Assembly: GCA_902802825.1 (NCBI GenBank)
Contig: CADCNV010000008.1
Location: 1-34,748, forward strand
Length of the DNA: 34,748 nt
Source of the DNA: an uncultured bacterium
GTDB lineage: Bacteria; Cyanobacteriota; Vampirovibrionia; Gastranaerophilales; Gastranaerophilaceae
Direction of reading: 5' to 3'
The notes below the pieces were generated by a model. The model did not search any database. It was not told where the DNA came from and was given only the letters and a program-made list of their open reading frames with translations. This document shows, piece after piece, positions 1 to 6,377 of the stretch. The stretch's first letter is position 1; each line of letters opens with the position of its first letter. The position numbers and the translations under genes are program-made.

Positions 1-400
1 TAAAACTTTGCCCCTGCTCTTTTAATTTGTATTTAGTTAATGCTATTGCTTTGCCTATCGAAAGTCTATTCGGGTGCAAAAGCAACCCCATAAATATTTT
101 TATTTCTTCATTATTTAATACAGTTCTGTAATCATTAACACTACTGTACTTATATTGTGGCAAGAGTTTTGTATAATCTTCTGTTTCATTTAGCATCGCA
201 TACCAACGGTGCAAACTGCCTCGGCATATTTTACCTAAAATCTCAAATAAGTGAGAATTTGAAGTATTATGTAATTTTACAAAATCATAATCGGCTTGAA
301 GTTTATTTTGAGATTGTTTTCTAAATTCAAGCCACTTATGAACAACGTCAAGTCTTGCAAGTGCTATTTGTTTACATTTTTCTGGAGTAAATTCTGCCAT
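1..400 (-). CDS. Mu-family (DDE) transposase, N-terminal part, runs off the left edge
   Basis: Reading the minus strand from the ATG at 400 gives 133 codons with no stop up to the window edge, so only the N-terminus is seen. The protein begins MAEFTPEKCKQIALARLDVV. It carries a helix-turn-helix-like stretch (CRGSLHRWYAML, about residues 73-84) and then LLLHPNRLSIGKAIALTKYK (about 107-126). This order, a basic helical N-terminus, a 'S-LHRW' recognition helix and a 'P-R-SI--A' segment, is what I know from MuA/TniA-type transposases ahead of their DDE core, which lies outside the window. A Shine-Dalgarno AAGGAG precedes the ATG. It implies a transposable phage or Mu-like transposon to the left. 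The assignment is by pattern memory, without the catalytic domain. Confidence 0.62.
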   Translation of the reverse strand, partial: MAEFTPEKCKQIALARLDVVHKWLEFRKQSQNKLQADYDFVKLHNTSNSHLFEILGKICRGSLHRWYAMLNETEDYTKLLPQYKYSSVNDYRTVLNNEEIKIFMGLLLHPNRLSIGKAIALTKYKLKEQGQSF

Positions 401-402
401 GC

Positions 403-420
403 GTATGCTCCTTTGCATAC
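403..420 (-). promoter_or_regulatory. Hairpin presenting the transposase ribosome binding site
   Basis: GTATGC at 403-408 and GCATAC at 415-420 form a perfect 6-bp stem. The 6-base loop and its edge contain the AAAGGAG Shine-Dalgarno of the minus-strand transposase, two bases before its ATG. This could modulate transposase translation, which is inference. Confidence 0.4.
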
Positions 421-425
421 ACATT

Positions 426-479
426 AATGTCTCTGTTTCGCAGAAACATCAAGTCCTGAATCTCAATCTCAGAGACATT
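426..479. repeat. 10-bp inverted repeat in the transposase leader
   Basis: AATGTCTCTG (426-435) and CAGAGACATT (470-479) are perfect inverted copies separated by 34 bases. Nested inside is GTTTC/GAAAC (435-439 and 443-447). In a minus-strand transcript this would fold into a branched leader upstream of the transposase. It could equally be a binding site for a protein acting on DNA. Confidence 0.45.
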
Positions 480-510
480 TGGACACATATCAAAGTGAAA
501 GATAAATTAT

Positions 511-639
511 TTTTGCACTTTATTGCACAATTTTGCACGAGGTAAATATTCAAATATATTGGCACCTTAAGGCATGAAAAACACTAAAAACCACAAATAT
601 TAGTGCAAAAGAGTGCAAAAATTGGGACAAAAGTGCAAG
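511..639. repeat. Two facing clusters of helically phased iterons (TTTTGCAC / GTGCAAAA)
   Basis: Three copies of TTTTGCAC-like octamers start at 511, 521 and 531, exactly 10 bp apart; the middle one reads TATTGCAC. After a 60-bp gap the reverse complement GTGCAAAA occurs at 603 and 613, a degenerate GGGACAAA at about 624 and GTGCAAGA at 632, again near 10-bp phasing. A further half copy, TTTGCAC, lies at 811. One face of the helix would carry all sites, and the two clusters point at each other. The region 401-926 has no convincing gene and looks like the control region or end of the Mu-like element, with operators for a repressor or binding sites for the transposase. Confidence 0.7.
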
Positions 640-777
640 AATAGTCCGGCAAATCTCAACACTATAAATCTGCCTTAAACTTACAACAAATCAGCATTAT
701 AGCCAATAAAAACGCATCTAAACTGTCCTGAAAACCTATACCACAATCTATGGTTCTCACCCAATCCCCTGTGTAAA

Positions 778-821
778 TAGACAGATGGTATGGTTTCGTT
801 AGACAGATAGTTTGCACTTTT
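778..821. repeat. Tandem 22-bp direct repeat, possible transposon end sites
   Basis: TAGACAGAT occurs at 778-786 and again at 800-808, exactly 22 bp apart, with partial similarity continuing through each unit (GT-TG after the core). Adjacent 22-bp sites are typical of the transposase-binding sites at the ends of Mu and Tn7-class elements. The right end of the element carrying the transposase could therefore lie here. No target-site duplication can be shown because the other end is outside the window. Confidence 0.35.
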
Positions 822-838
822 TGGTAAAGTTAGTTTTT

Positions 839-867
839 TTAACAATTCTGATGTAGTGTGTTACAAT
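839..867 (+). promoter_or_regulatory. Sigma-70-type promoter for the metalloprotease-like gene
   Basis: TTAACA (839-844) and TACAAT (862-867) are separated by 17 bp, with an extended -10 TG at 859-860. Transcription would start near 874, giving a leader of about 53 bases before the ATG at 927. Confidence 0.6.
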
Positions 868-926
868 TAGGCAATTTTTTAAGAAAAAAATACTTTATAT
901 AAATATACACAGGGGAAAATATTGTT

Positions 927-1898
927 ATGGGATTACAAAAAGTCGCATTTAATTTTATGGTTGAACGTGGCGGGAAACTCGCCAAAAGCTGGCTATGCTC
1001 AAAACCGCAACAGTTACAAGTATTAAAGGGTTTAAAGTATAAGCCAGAATTAAAAACAGATATTTGTCAATTTCAATCTGATTATTCATTATGCCCAAAA
1101 TTTTTAGATAGATTAAGAGATATAAAGGGAACAGGACAAAATAGATTAGAACAAATAACACAGAAAATATTTAACAAAATGGGTTATAAATCTTCTATAA
1201 AAATTAAATTAGAAGATTTTGCAGATAAATCAGCAGGAGTGAGCTTTCATAGTGGAGAAATTCGAGTATCTAAGCATTGTCTAAACTTATCAAATGAAGA
1301 ATTAATTGCAATGATAAGGCATGAATTGGATCACGTTGATAAATATGCTAAAACGATAAAGAATGAAGGTTTAGAAGAAGTAATTAACTCTTTTGGGTTT
1401 AAGCATATGTCCAAAGAAACTAAAAACTTTTGGCAAAAATTAGCAAATGAAACAAATACGGAAAACTTTGATTCCAAAAAATATTTACAGGCAATTAAGG
1501 ATTATAAAAGTCCGGATCACATGGAACCTAAAAATTATTTACAAAAATTAATGGGCATGCATATATATGTTACAAATCCACTAGAAGAATCAGCATATAA
1601 AATTCAGAAAAAAGTAGCTAAATATTATAATATTGAAAATTTAACAGCCTATGAAGTTTATAGTAATCGGGCAAAAAATATAAAAGATATTTTATTAAAA
1701 CACTGTACCAATAAAGAAATTACAATTAGAGTTCTTCAAGAGAAAAATGGGGTACAAATACTACGAGATAGGGATATGGGAAAAGTTCTTGAAATATTAA
1801 AAAAAGAAGTATCTTGTAATCAAGAAGCATCTGCTCTGGATCAAGTATATAATTGGTTAGTGAAAGAAAAATTTAACCTAAGTGATATAATTTCTTAA
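927..1898 (+). CDS. Orphan HExxH metalloprotease-like protein
   Basis: A 323-residue protein that I do not recognise as a named family. HELDH at residues 132-136 matches the HExxH zinc-protease signature and lies in a helix (ELIAMIRHELDHVDKY). A Glu-rich stretch, NPLEESAY, about 85 residues downstream (218-224) could give the third zinc ligand, as in gluzincins. No signal peptide or membrane segment is evident; the N-terminus MGLQKVAFNF is only mildly hydrophobic. The ATG has AGGGGA 10 bases upstream and a good promoter. It stands alone between the transposase control region and the tRNA operon and is AT-rich, so it may be mobile-element cargo. The protease function is inferred from the motif alone. 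Confidence 0.7.
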   Translation: MGLQKVAFNFMVERGGKLAKSWLCSKPQQLQVLKGLKYKPELKTDICQFQSDYSLCPKFLDRLRDIKGTGQNRLEQITQKIFNKMGYKSSIKIKLEDFADKSAGVSFHSGEIRVSKHCLNLSNEELIAMIRHELDHVDKYAKTIKNEGLEEVINSFGFKHMSKETKNFWQKLANETNTENFDSKKYLQAIKDYKSPDHMEPKNYLQKLMGMHIYVTNPLEESAYKIQKKVAKYYNIENLTAYEVYSNRAKNIKDILLKHCTNKEITIRVLQEKNGVQILRDRDMGKVLEILKKEVSCNQEASALDQVYNWLVKEKFNLSDIIS

Positions 1899-1934
1899 TT
1901 TTTTATTTATGCAGATTTGTATAACAAGTAAATA

Positions 1935-2051
1935 CGGACACAATCGGACATCATTTTCTTGACTAAAGTTTAGGTTGTGTTCGGATTTTATTAATTTGCG
2001 AAAATTTCATTGTCCGTTTAGGAGTAAATAAAGTCCATTTTAGTCCGTTTT
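1935..2051. repeat. Phased CGGACA / TGTCCG repeat region
   Basis: CGGACA occurs at 1935 and 1945, 10 bp apart. The opposite orientation follows as TGTCCG (2011), AGTCCA (2032) and AGTCCG (2042), the last two again 10 bp apart. One more CGGACA lies at about 2144. The sequence differs from the 511-639 iterons but the layout is the same: two facing clusters about 90 bp apart, phased by one helix turn. No gene is visible in 1899-2205 apart from these repeats, a palindromic repeat and the tRNA terminator. Confidence 0.5.
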
Positions 2052-2095
2052 AAGACTGTTATAATCAAACTCCTTCCGACCTCTAAAACTCAAAT

Positions 2096-2122
2096 GGATT
2101 GCCACGCTTTACTCGCAATGAC
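2096..2122. repeat. Dispersed palindromic repeat, 'ATTGC..GCAAT' type
   Basis: GGATTGCCACGC followed by TACTCGCAATGAC resembles the widely scattered bacterial repeat GTCATTGCGAG...GCAATCC. The arms ATTGC (2098-2102) and GCAAT (2115-2119) pair. It lies in non-coding DNA between the metalloprotease-like gene and the tRNA terminator. Confidence 0.5.
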
Positions 2123-2171
2123 ATGAAAACTTCCAGTTCAAAACGGACATAAAACCTACACCCTGCAACAA

Positions 2172-2197
2172 AAAAGAAGGTCTTTAAACCTTCTTTT
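2172..2197 (-). terminator. Rho-independent terminator of the Thr-Thr-Tyr tRNA operon
   Basis: AAAAGAAGG (2172-2180) and CCTTCTTTT (2189-2197) form a perfect 9-bp stem with an 8-base loop. On the minus strand it is followed by a T-run and lies 8 bases past the end of tRNA-Tyr. Confidence 0.75.
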
Positions 2198-2205
2198 AAA
2201 AAGTT

Positions 2206-2288
<83 letters not shown>

Positions 2289-2324
2289 TTATTTAATTGT
2301 CTTTCATCAATAGGCCTTTTAAAA

Positions 2325-2396
2325 TGCCCTTGACGAGATTTGAACTCGTGGCCTCTCCCTTACCAAGGGAGTGCTCTACCCCTGAGCCACAAGGGC
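2325..2396 (-). tRNA. tRNA-Thr (anticodon GGT)
   Basis: Acceptor arms GCCCTTG and CAAGGGC pair. The anticodon stem CTCCC/GGGAG encloses TTGGTAA, giving GGT. The T arm GAGTTCAAATCTC is intact. CCA is not encoded. It lies between the other two tRNAs of the operon. Confidence 0.95.
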
Positions 2397-2412
2397 CTGT
2401 TTTCAAAAGAAT

Positions 2413-2485
2413 AGCCGGCAATGGGACTCGAACCTACAACCTACGGTTTACAAAACCGTTGCTCTGCCAATTGAGCTATGCCGGC
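2413..2485 (-). tRNA. tRNA-Thr (anticodon TGT)
   Basis: Acceptor arms GCCGGCA and TGCCGGC pair. The anticodon stem ACGGT/ACCGT encloses TTTGTAA, giving TGT. The T arm has GGTTCGAGTCC. CCA is not encoded and the discriminator base is T. First tRNA of the operon, next to the promoter. Confidence 0.95.
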
Positions 2486-2503
2486 ACCTCTTTCGTAATT
2501 TCA

Positions 2504-2531
2504 ATTATATTTAAAAAAAAGTCAATGTCAA
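2504..2531 (-). promoter_or_regulatory. Consensus promoter of the tRNA operon
   Basis: On the minus strand TTGACA (2531-2526) and TATAAT (2509-2504), both perfect consensus boxes, are separated by 16 bp. The start would be near 2497, about 12 bases before the first tRNA. The same short interval carries the divergent DUF486 gene's -10 (TATAAT at 2548-2553). Confidence 0.8.
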
Positions 2532-2587
2532 GCGCATTTGTTTGATTTATAATTGTATTTAATGATACGTAAACAAGGGAAATTATT

Positions 2588-2929
2588 ATGGTTAGAGCTA
2601 TTGCACCAATTTTATTGTTACTTATTTCAAATATATTCATGACTTTTGCATGGTATGGACATCTAAAATTTAAAACGTCTGCTCTTTGGGCTGTTGTTTT
2701 GATTAGTTGGGGTATAGCGTTTTTTGAATATTGCTTTCAGGTCCCCGCAAACCGTATCGGATATGAAACTTACAATGCTGCACAACTCAAAACTATTCAG
2801 GAAGTGATTACCCTTGTTGTATTCAGCTTCTTTTCTGTTTTTTACCTAAAAGAACAATTTAAATGGAATTATCTCGTTGGATTTGCCCTTATAGTCTTGG
2901 CGGTATTTTTTATTTTTAAAAAATGGTAG
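2588..2929 (+). CDS. DUF486 / DMT-type small membrane protein
   Basis: A 113-residue protein with four predicted membrane helices: about 5-24, 32-48, 75-91 and 93-110. The sequence NRIGYETYNAAQLKTIQEVITL and the C-terminal helix ending FIFKKW fit the DUF486 family, half-size members of the drug/metabolite transporter superfamily. These may work as dimers; the substrate is unknown. AAGGGA lies 8 bases before the ATG and TATAAT at 2548-2553 is a likely -10. It is a single gene between the divergent tRNA operon and a repeat-filled gap. Confidence 0.8.
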   Translation: MVRAIAPILLLLISNIFMTFAWYGHLKFKTSALWAVVLISWGIAFFEYCFQVPANRIGYETYNAAQLKTIQEVITLVVFSFFSVFYLKEQFKWNYLVGFALIVLAVFFIFKKW

Positions 2930-2949
2930 TTCCCGGTATTAATAAAGAC

Positions 2950-3143
2950 GCTAAGGCACTAAGATACTAAAGCACTAAGAAAATAGGTCGGCGCAGCTAC
3001 ACAGACAAATAGTTTACAACCTGCATCTTTGGGTAAATTATATATAGTTGTCAAAAATAATTAATTTATGTAAAAAAATAACTACTTATCTGCTTAAAAC
3101 CTTATACGAACTTAATGTCTTAGCATCTTAGTGCCTTAGTGCC
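2950..3143. repeat. Inverted pair of CTAAGGCACTAAG-type period-8 repeats
   Basis: A run of CTAAG units at 2950-2979 (GCTAAGGCACTAAG and onward) is matched in inverted orientation at 3111-3143 (CTTAATGTCTTAGCATCTTAG and onward), about 24 of 30 positions agreeing. The 130 bases between hold AT-rich sequence and a GGTCGGCG fragment at 2986 of another repeat family. I see no gene in 2930-3246. The arrangement resembles a small non-autonomous element or a long hairpin. Related single copies are at 4030-4062 and 17830-17862. Confidence 0.6.
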
Positions 3144-3156
3144 TTTTTACCACCAC

Positions 3157-3185
3157 TTGATTTTATGAATTTAGCGTTTTAAAAT
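3157..3185 (+). promoter_or_regulatory. rpmE promoter
   Basis: TTGATT (3157-3162) and TAAAAT (3180-3185) are spaced by 17 bp. Transcription would begin near 3192, leaving a 55-base leader with a hairpin. Confidence 0.6.
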
Positions 3186-3212
3186 GTATTCAGTCGAAAT
3201 ATTACACAAAAA

Positions 3213-3232
3213 TTCAGGTTTGGAATCCTGAA
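3213..3232 (+). promoter_or_regulatory. Leader hairpin just upstream of the rpmE ribosome binding site
   Basis: TTCAGG (3213-3218) and CCTGAA (3227-3232) pair around the loop TTTGGAAT. The hairpin ends 4 bases before the AGAGGT Shine-Dalgarno. L31 genes in several phyla have autoregulatory leader RNAs, so this may be a binding site for L31. It is short and could be incidental. Confidence 0.4.
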
Positions 3233-3246
3233 AGAAAGAGGTAAAA

Positions 3247-3450
3247 ATGAAAGCAGATATTCATCCGGAATATAAGAAAACAGTTATCAAATGTGTATGC
3301 GGCAACGAAATTGAAACCGGCTCAGTTCAGGACAACATCACTGTTGAAATTTGCAACAAATGCCATCCGTTCTACACAGGACAACAAAAAATTCTTGACT
3401 CTGAAGGAAGAGTTGAAAGATTTAACAAAAGATACGGTAAGAAAAACTAA
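3247..3450 (+). CDS. rpmE: 50S ribosomal protein L31
   Basis: A 67-residue protein starting [10 protein letters not shown], standard for bacterial L31, a protein of the large subunit that bridges to the small one. It has CVC at 16-18 and CNKC at 36-39, four cysteines placed as in the zinc-binding (C+) form, followed by [24 protein letters not shown] precedes the ATG by 5 bases. It is monocistronic, with its own promoter and a strong terminator. Confidence 0.97.
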   Translation: MKADIHPEYKKTVIKCVCGNEIETGSVQDNITVEICNKCHPFYTGQQKILDSEGRVERFNKRYGKKN

Positions 3451-3469
3451 TCCGTTAACAACTATTTTA

Positions 3470-3500
3470 AAAAAGCTCCGTTTTTTTTTCGGAGCTTTTT
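3470..3500. terminator. Bidirectional terminator between rpmE and the HEAT-like gene
   Basis: AAAAAGCTCCG (3470-3480) and CGGAGCTTTTT (3490-3500) form an 11-bp stem with a T-rich 9-base loop, followed by Ts on both strands. It serves rpmE (+) and the convergent minus-strand gene ending at 3514. Confidence 0.85.
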
Positions 3501-3513
3501 TTATTATACAATT

Positions 3514-4011
3514 TTAGTTTCTCCATCTGTCAGAAATGTAACTCAATATTGCGCCGCCAATTTCTTCATTTGGATCAAACGACTGATTGGGGTTATTCGG
3601 TTTCATTGAATTTTGAATAAGCATTTTGCATAAAGGCCCAAAAGCGTCAGGGACCTGAATTTTACGGTAAATTCCTGCTAAAAATGTCTGTATATTAGGT
3701 GATTGAGTTTCATTAAATCTTGAAAAAACAGGATAAAGTTTATCGATTCCTTTTGTTCCGTTATCCAGCATTCTGTCCATAATATACAGGGTTTCGGTAA
3801 CCTGCGCTTCATTATTTGAATGTTCCAGAATATCTGTCAGGTATGGCAGTGCATTTTCTTTTTGTTTTACAAAATAATCAACTTTATTTTGGTCAAAAAG
3901 ACAGTAATTTCTATTCCGGTTTGGCATATTAACATTTGAATTTGAAACATTATTACCGTACGAATACGTTCTATATGTAGTATATTGATTATTTATAGCA
4001 TTTATTGTCAT
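3514..4011 (-). CDS. Lineage-specific protein with HEAT-like helical repeats
   Basis: A 165-residue protein of unknown role. The first 35 residues are Asn/Tyr-rich and probably disordered. The rest is a run of helix pairs (YFVKQKENALPYLTDILEHS, then QVTETLYIMDRMLDN and later units) that looks like HEAT/ARM-type repeats, as does the unrelated-position gene at 29546. No signal peptide is visible. GGAGAT lies about 8 bases before the ATG. It is the third gene behind 5601-6290 and 4067-5611, with only a period-8 repeat between, so probably the same operon. Confidence 0.75.
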   Translation of the reverse strand: MTINAINNQYTTYRTYSYGNNVSNSNVNMPNRNRNYCLFDQNKVDYFVKQKENALPYLTDILEHSNNEAQVTETLYIMDRMLDNGTKGIDKLYPVFSRFNETQSPNIQTFLAGIYRKIQVPDAFGPLCKMLIQNSMKPNNPNQSFDPNEEIGGAILSYISDRWRN

Positions 4012-4029
4012 TTTTAATCTCCGAAATAA

Positions 4030-4062
4030 CTTAGTGCCTTAGTATCTTAGTGCCTTAGTGCC
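4030..4062. repeat. CTTAGTGC period-8 repeat, single cluster
   Basis: CTTAGTGC-CTTAGTAT-CTTAGTGC-CTTAGTGCC forms four imperfect 8-bp units between two genes of the same operon. Same family as 2950-3143 and 17830-17862. Confidence 0.65.
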
Positions 4063-4066
4063 TTTT

Positions 4067-5611
4067 CTATGAATATACAAATGGAGGTCCATTTTTAATT
4101 TCCAGCAAAATGTTTTCTGCCATCGTTTTTAATTCCTGTTTTGTGCGTTTACCGCTATCGACCTGTTTATAAAATTCTTTTACAAGCGGATTTATTGCAG
4201 AATCTTTTTTTGCTTTAAAGTTTCTTAATTCAGTGGAAACAAGACGCTTTTGCAAATCGAGTTCTGTCTGTGCATTTATTTTTTTGACCTGAACATCTTT
4301 TAATGCTTCGCCCGCAAGTTTCCCGCCGTAACCAATTGCGGTAATAGAGGTTATCCCGCCAAACAGTAAACCGAATTGCGGATTTGAAGTATCCAAAAGC
4401 CAATTGTAGAAAAATGCCTTATAATCATCTACAAAAGAATTAAATGCAGGTTTTGGTGTCCCGTCGCCGCCAATATTCGGGTTAACTTTTGTAGTCGAAG
4501 TTTCAATTTTTTCAATAATTTTCTTCTCGAAATTTTCTTTTTCTTCTTTAGTCCAATTTAAAGCAGTGACTTGCTCTTTGATAAATTCTTTTATTCCTTT
4601 TGAATTTTCGATTTCAATGAACATGTGTTCAAGATTTTTTTCATCAATATGTTTAGTTTCATTTGTTGATGTTTTTACAAGCTGAGCAATTGCTTTTTTT
4701 GTTTGTTCAAGGGTTTCCTGCAAATGCATTTTGCTTTTTGTCAGATTTTTCAAAGACAAAAAACCAAGACCGACGATCCCTGCAAGTGTACCGATGCCTA
4801 ATAAAATGTTCCCCAAATTAGTATTTTTGAAAGATTCTTCGCTATTTGTCGTTTTGAGGGCAAAGTCCGAAGAATCCCCTTCATTTCGCTCAGAATGGCG
4901 AGAACTGAATGCAAACTGAGCAAAAGTTTTGCGCCCGAATGGTGTATCCGGTTTTTCTTCAGGCGGATTCAAAAAACCTTCAAAATCTCTCGTATATTTA
5001 GAAAGCATAGAACGAATTATCTGCATTTTGCCTGAAAATGCCTGAGTTTCTACGGCAATTAAATTTTCCTGTAAATTCTTTTGAATGTTTGATTCTTTGC
5101 GCTTTACCCAAATATCTTTGTAGCCGTCAAAGAATGTTTTGCTCATAAATGCCATCGCTGAAAGTGTAAGAACCCCTGCCCCTGCAATAAAAGTTTTGCT
5201 GTTTGGACTTTGAACCATTTGATATATAACCTGTGAGGTTTCTTTACTTAAATTTACGTTTCTGGTAACGGCAGGAAGCCACTTTTCTTTTGCAAGATTT
5301 TTGGAAGCTTTGGCGCTGTAACGTACAAAACCGGTGAGCCCTGCAATTGCACTCATTACTCCCAATGCAATTGTACTTAGCGGTAATAACTTTTTGTCAA
5401 CGATTTGGTTGTCTTTGTATAATTGTGACGGCATAGTAGTATCATCAGATATGACAAAAGTATCTTTCAAATCTGACAGAGAAATATCATTATCTTTAAC
5501 AAAGCTGTTTACAATAACTCCTTCTTTTGTAGAATTAATGTTACGTTTTTGGGATTGAGTCATATTTCTGTGCTGAATCAGTTGTTCGTTTGCAAAAGGA
5601 TTAATGTTCAT
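4067..5611 (-). CDS. Lineage-specific membrane protein with in-frame palindromic repeat
   Basis: A 514-residue protein with no family I recognise. Four hydrophobic segments are visible at about 75-97, 139-161, 268-288 and 412-434, separated by charged, partly coiled-coil regions (290-370, 435-490). The N-terminus contains NPFAN (4-8), a short motif also found in the protein at 29004. Residues 236-260 (SSRHSERNEG...NSEES) are encoded by a copy of a dispersed palindromic repeat and probably form a surface loop just before the third segment. The ATG overlaps the end of the upstream gene by 11 bases, so the two are translationally coupled. Likely an inner-membrane protein. Confidence 0.8.
   Translation of the reverse strand: MNINPFANEQLIQHRNMTQSQKRNINSTKEGVIVNSFVKDNDISLSDLKDTFVISDDTTMPSQLYKDNQIVDKKLLPLSTIALGVMSAIAGLTGFVRYSAKASKNLAKEKWLPAVTRNVNLSKETSQVIYQMVQSPNSKTFIAGAGVLTLSAMAFMSKTFFDGYKDIWVKRKESNIQKNLQENLIAVETQAFSGKMQIIRSMLSKYTRDFEGFLNPPEEKPDTPFGRKTFAQFAFSSRHSERNEGDSSDFALKTTNSEESFKNTNLGNILLGIGTLAGIVGLGFLSLKNLTKSKMHLQETLEQTKKAIAQLVKTSTNETKHIDEKNLEHMFIEIENSKGIKEFIKEQVTALNWTKEEKENFEKKIIEKIETSTTKVNPNIGGDGTPKPAFNSFVDDYKAFFYNWLLDTSNPQFGLLFGGITSITAIGYGGKLAGEALKDVQVKKINAQTELDLQKRLVSTELRNFKAKKDSAINPLVKEFYKQVDSGKRTKQELKTMAENILLEIKNGPPFVYS
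4832..4900 (-). repeat. Palindromic repeat (CATTCTGAG/GATTCTTCG family) inside a coding sequence
   Basis: On the minus strand the order is GCCATTCTGAG, GATTCTTCG, CCCTCAAAACGAC, CGAAGAATC. The same order of blocks occurs at 34586-34650 and, inverted, at 34238-34316 in thiL. Here it is read as RHSERNE..., a different frame from thiL. Confidence 0.75.
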
Positions 5612-6290
5612 ATTCGGCTATCCTTTCTTCTTCACGTTTGAATTTTCTTGAAAGATTGTGTATAAAAGTTTTCAGATTAAATGCTTTTTTTGTCTCATCA
5701 ATTTTTTTGTCGTTATCATCTGTTTCGTCTGCTCCAAAAACAAAAAATATTGATTTGAGCTTCTTTTTAATACTTCCCATAAGATTTGATAGTGACTTTG
5801 TCAACGCAGCTTTGAGCTCTCCGTATACGGCTGCAAGTTTATCTGCAATATCTGCAAATTTTTGTGCAAAATTTGCCATAACATTCGGGATTGCAGACAT
5901 AATGTTAATTACTCTTGCAACAACCTGTGTTAATACAAAATTTACCGGAGCAGAAATAATTGCCGGCATAGATTTTGATATATTCGTAGCAAGGTCAATA
6001 ATTCTTTGATGTATGCTCTCAAGATTTTTCTGAAATTGAACCATTGATTGGATAAAACCCTGTTGAGATGCTTGAGCCCTTTGTTGAGCTGCTTTTTGAG
6101 CTCTTAGCATTGCCCCTATTGCAGCACACTGATTATATGTCATTTCTCCGACATTACGGGGGGTATCACGTTTTGTTGTCGAATTCCCTCCCGCCATTCC
6201 GCTGCATATAGGGCATGCGCCTGCAGGAAGACCATGCGGGCAACAACCTATTTTTGAATTATGAATATGCGGTGCTGCTCCTACTGACAT
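5601..6290 (-). CDS. Cys-rich N-terminal, amphipathic-helix protein of unknown function
   Basis: A 229-residue protein. Residues 15-35 (IGCCPHGLPAGACPICSGMAGG) contain C16, C17, C26 and C29 with a His, a likely small zinc site (CC-H...CPIC). Residues 60-180 are long amphipathic helices with a stretch of mostly hydrophobic residues around 108-135. The C-terminus is highly charged (KFKREEERIAEYEH). There is no classical signal peptide. It is the first long gene of the 6290-to-3514 operon, and its translation start sits behind a structured leader. Function unknown; the zinc site is inferred from spacing. Confidence 0.75.
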   Translation of the reverse strand: MSVGAAPHIHNSKIGCCPHGLPAGACPICSGMAGGNSTTKRDTPRNVGEMTYNQCAAIGAMLRAQKAAQQRAQASQQGFIQSMVQFQKNLESIHQRIIDLATNISKSMPAIISAPVNFVLTQVVARVINIMSAIPNVMANFAQKFADIADKLAAVYGELKAALTKSLSNLMGSIKKKLKSIFFVFGADETDDNDKKIDETKKAFNLKTFIHNLSRKFKREEERIAEYEH

Positions 6291-6297
6291 TAAAAAA

Positions 6298-6377
6298 TCC
6301 TCTCTGAATCAAAGAGGACACAACCTTTGGAATATTTATTTTATTTTCCCAAACTGCACGTAGAAAAATAAATATTC
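6298..6377 (-). promoter_or_regulatory. Structured leader: 13-bp hairpin and a Shine-Dalgarno-masking hairpin
   Basis: GAATATTTATTTT (6330-6342) and AAAATAAATATTC (6365-6377) are perfect 13-bp inverted repeats with a 22-base loop. Closer to the gene, TCCTCT (6298-6303) and AGAGGA (6313-6318) pair, and the gene-proximal arm is itself the AGAGAGGA Shine-Dalgarno of the 5601-6290 gene. The two stems are in the same transcript, downstream of the promoter at 6448-6476. This looks like a cis-regulatory leader. Confidence 0.55.

Noticed and set aside
511-639. Plasmid-type replication origin iterons
   Set aside because: No replication initiator gene or DnaA boxes are seen nearby, and the neighbour is a transposase; control sites for the element fit better.
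2297-2545. 82-codon plus-strand frame
   Set aside because: It runs across two intact tRNA genes and the tRNA promoter on the other strand and has no ribosome site.
4030-4062. Possible CRISPR-like array
   Set aside because: The unit is 8 bp with no spacers, and no cas genes are in the window.
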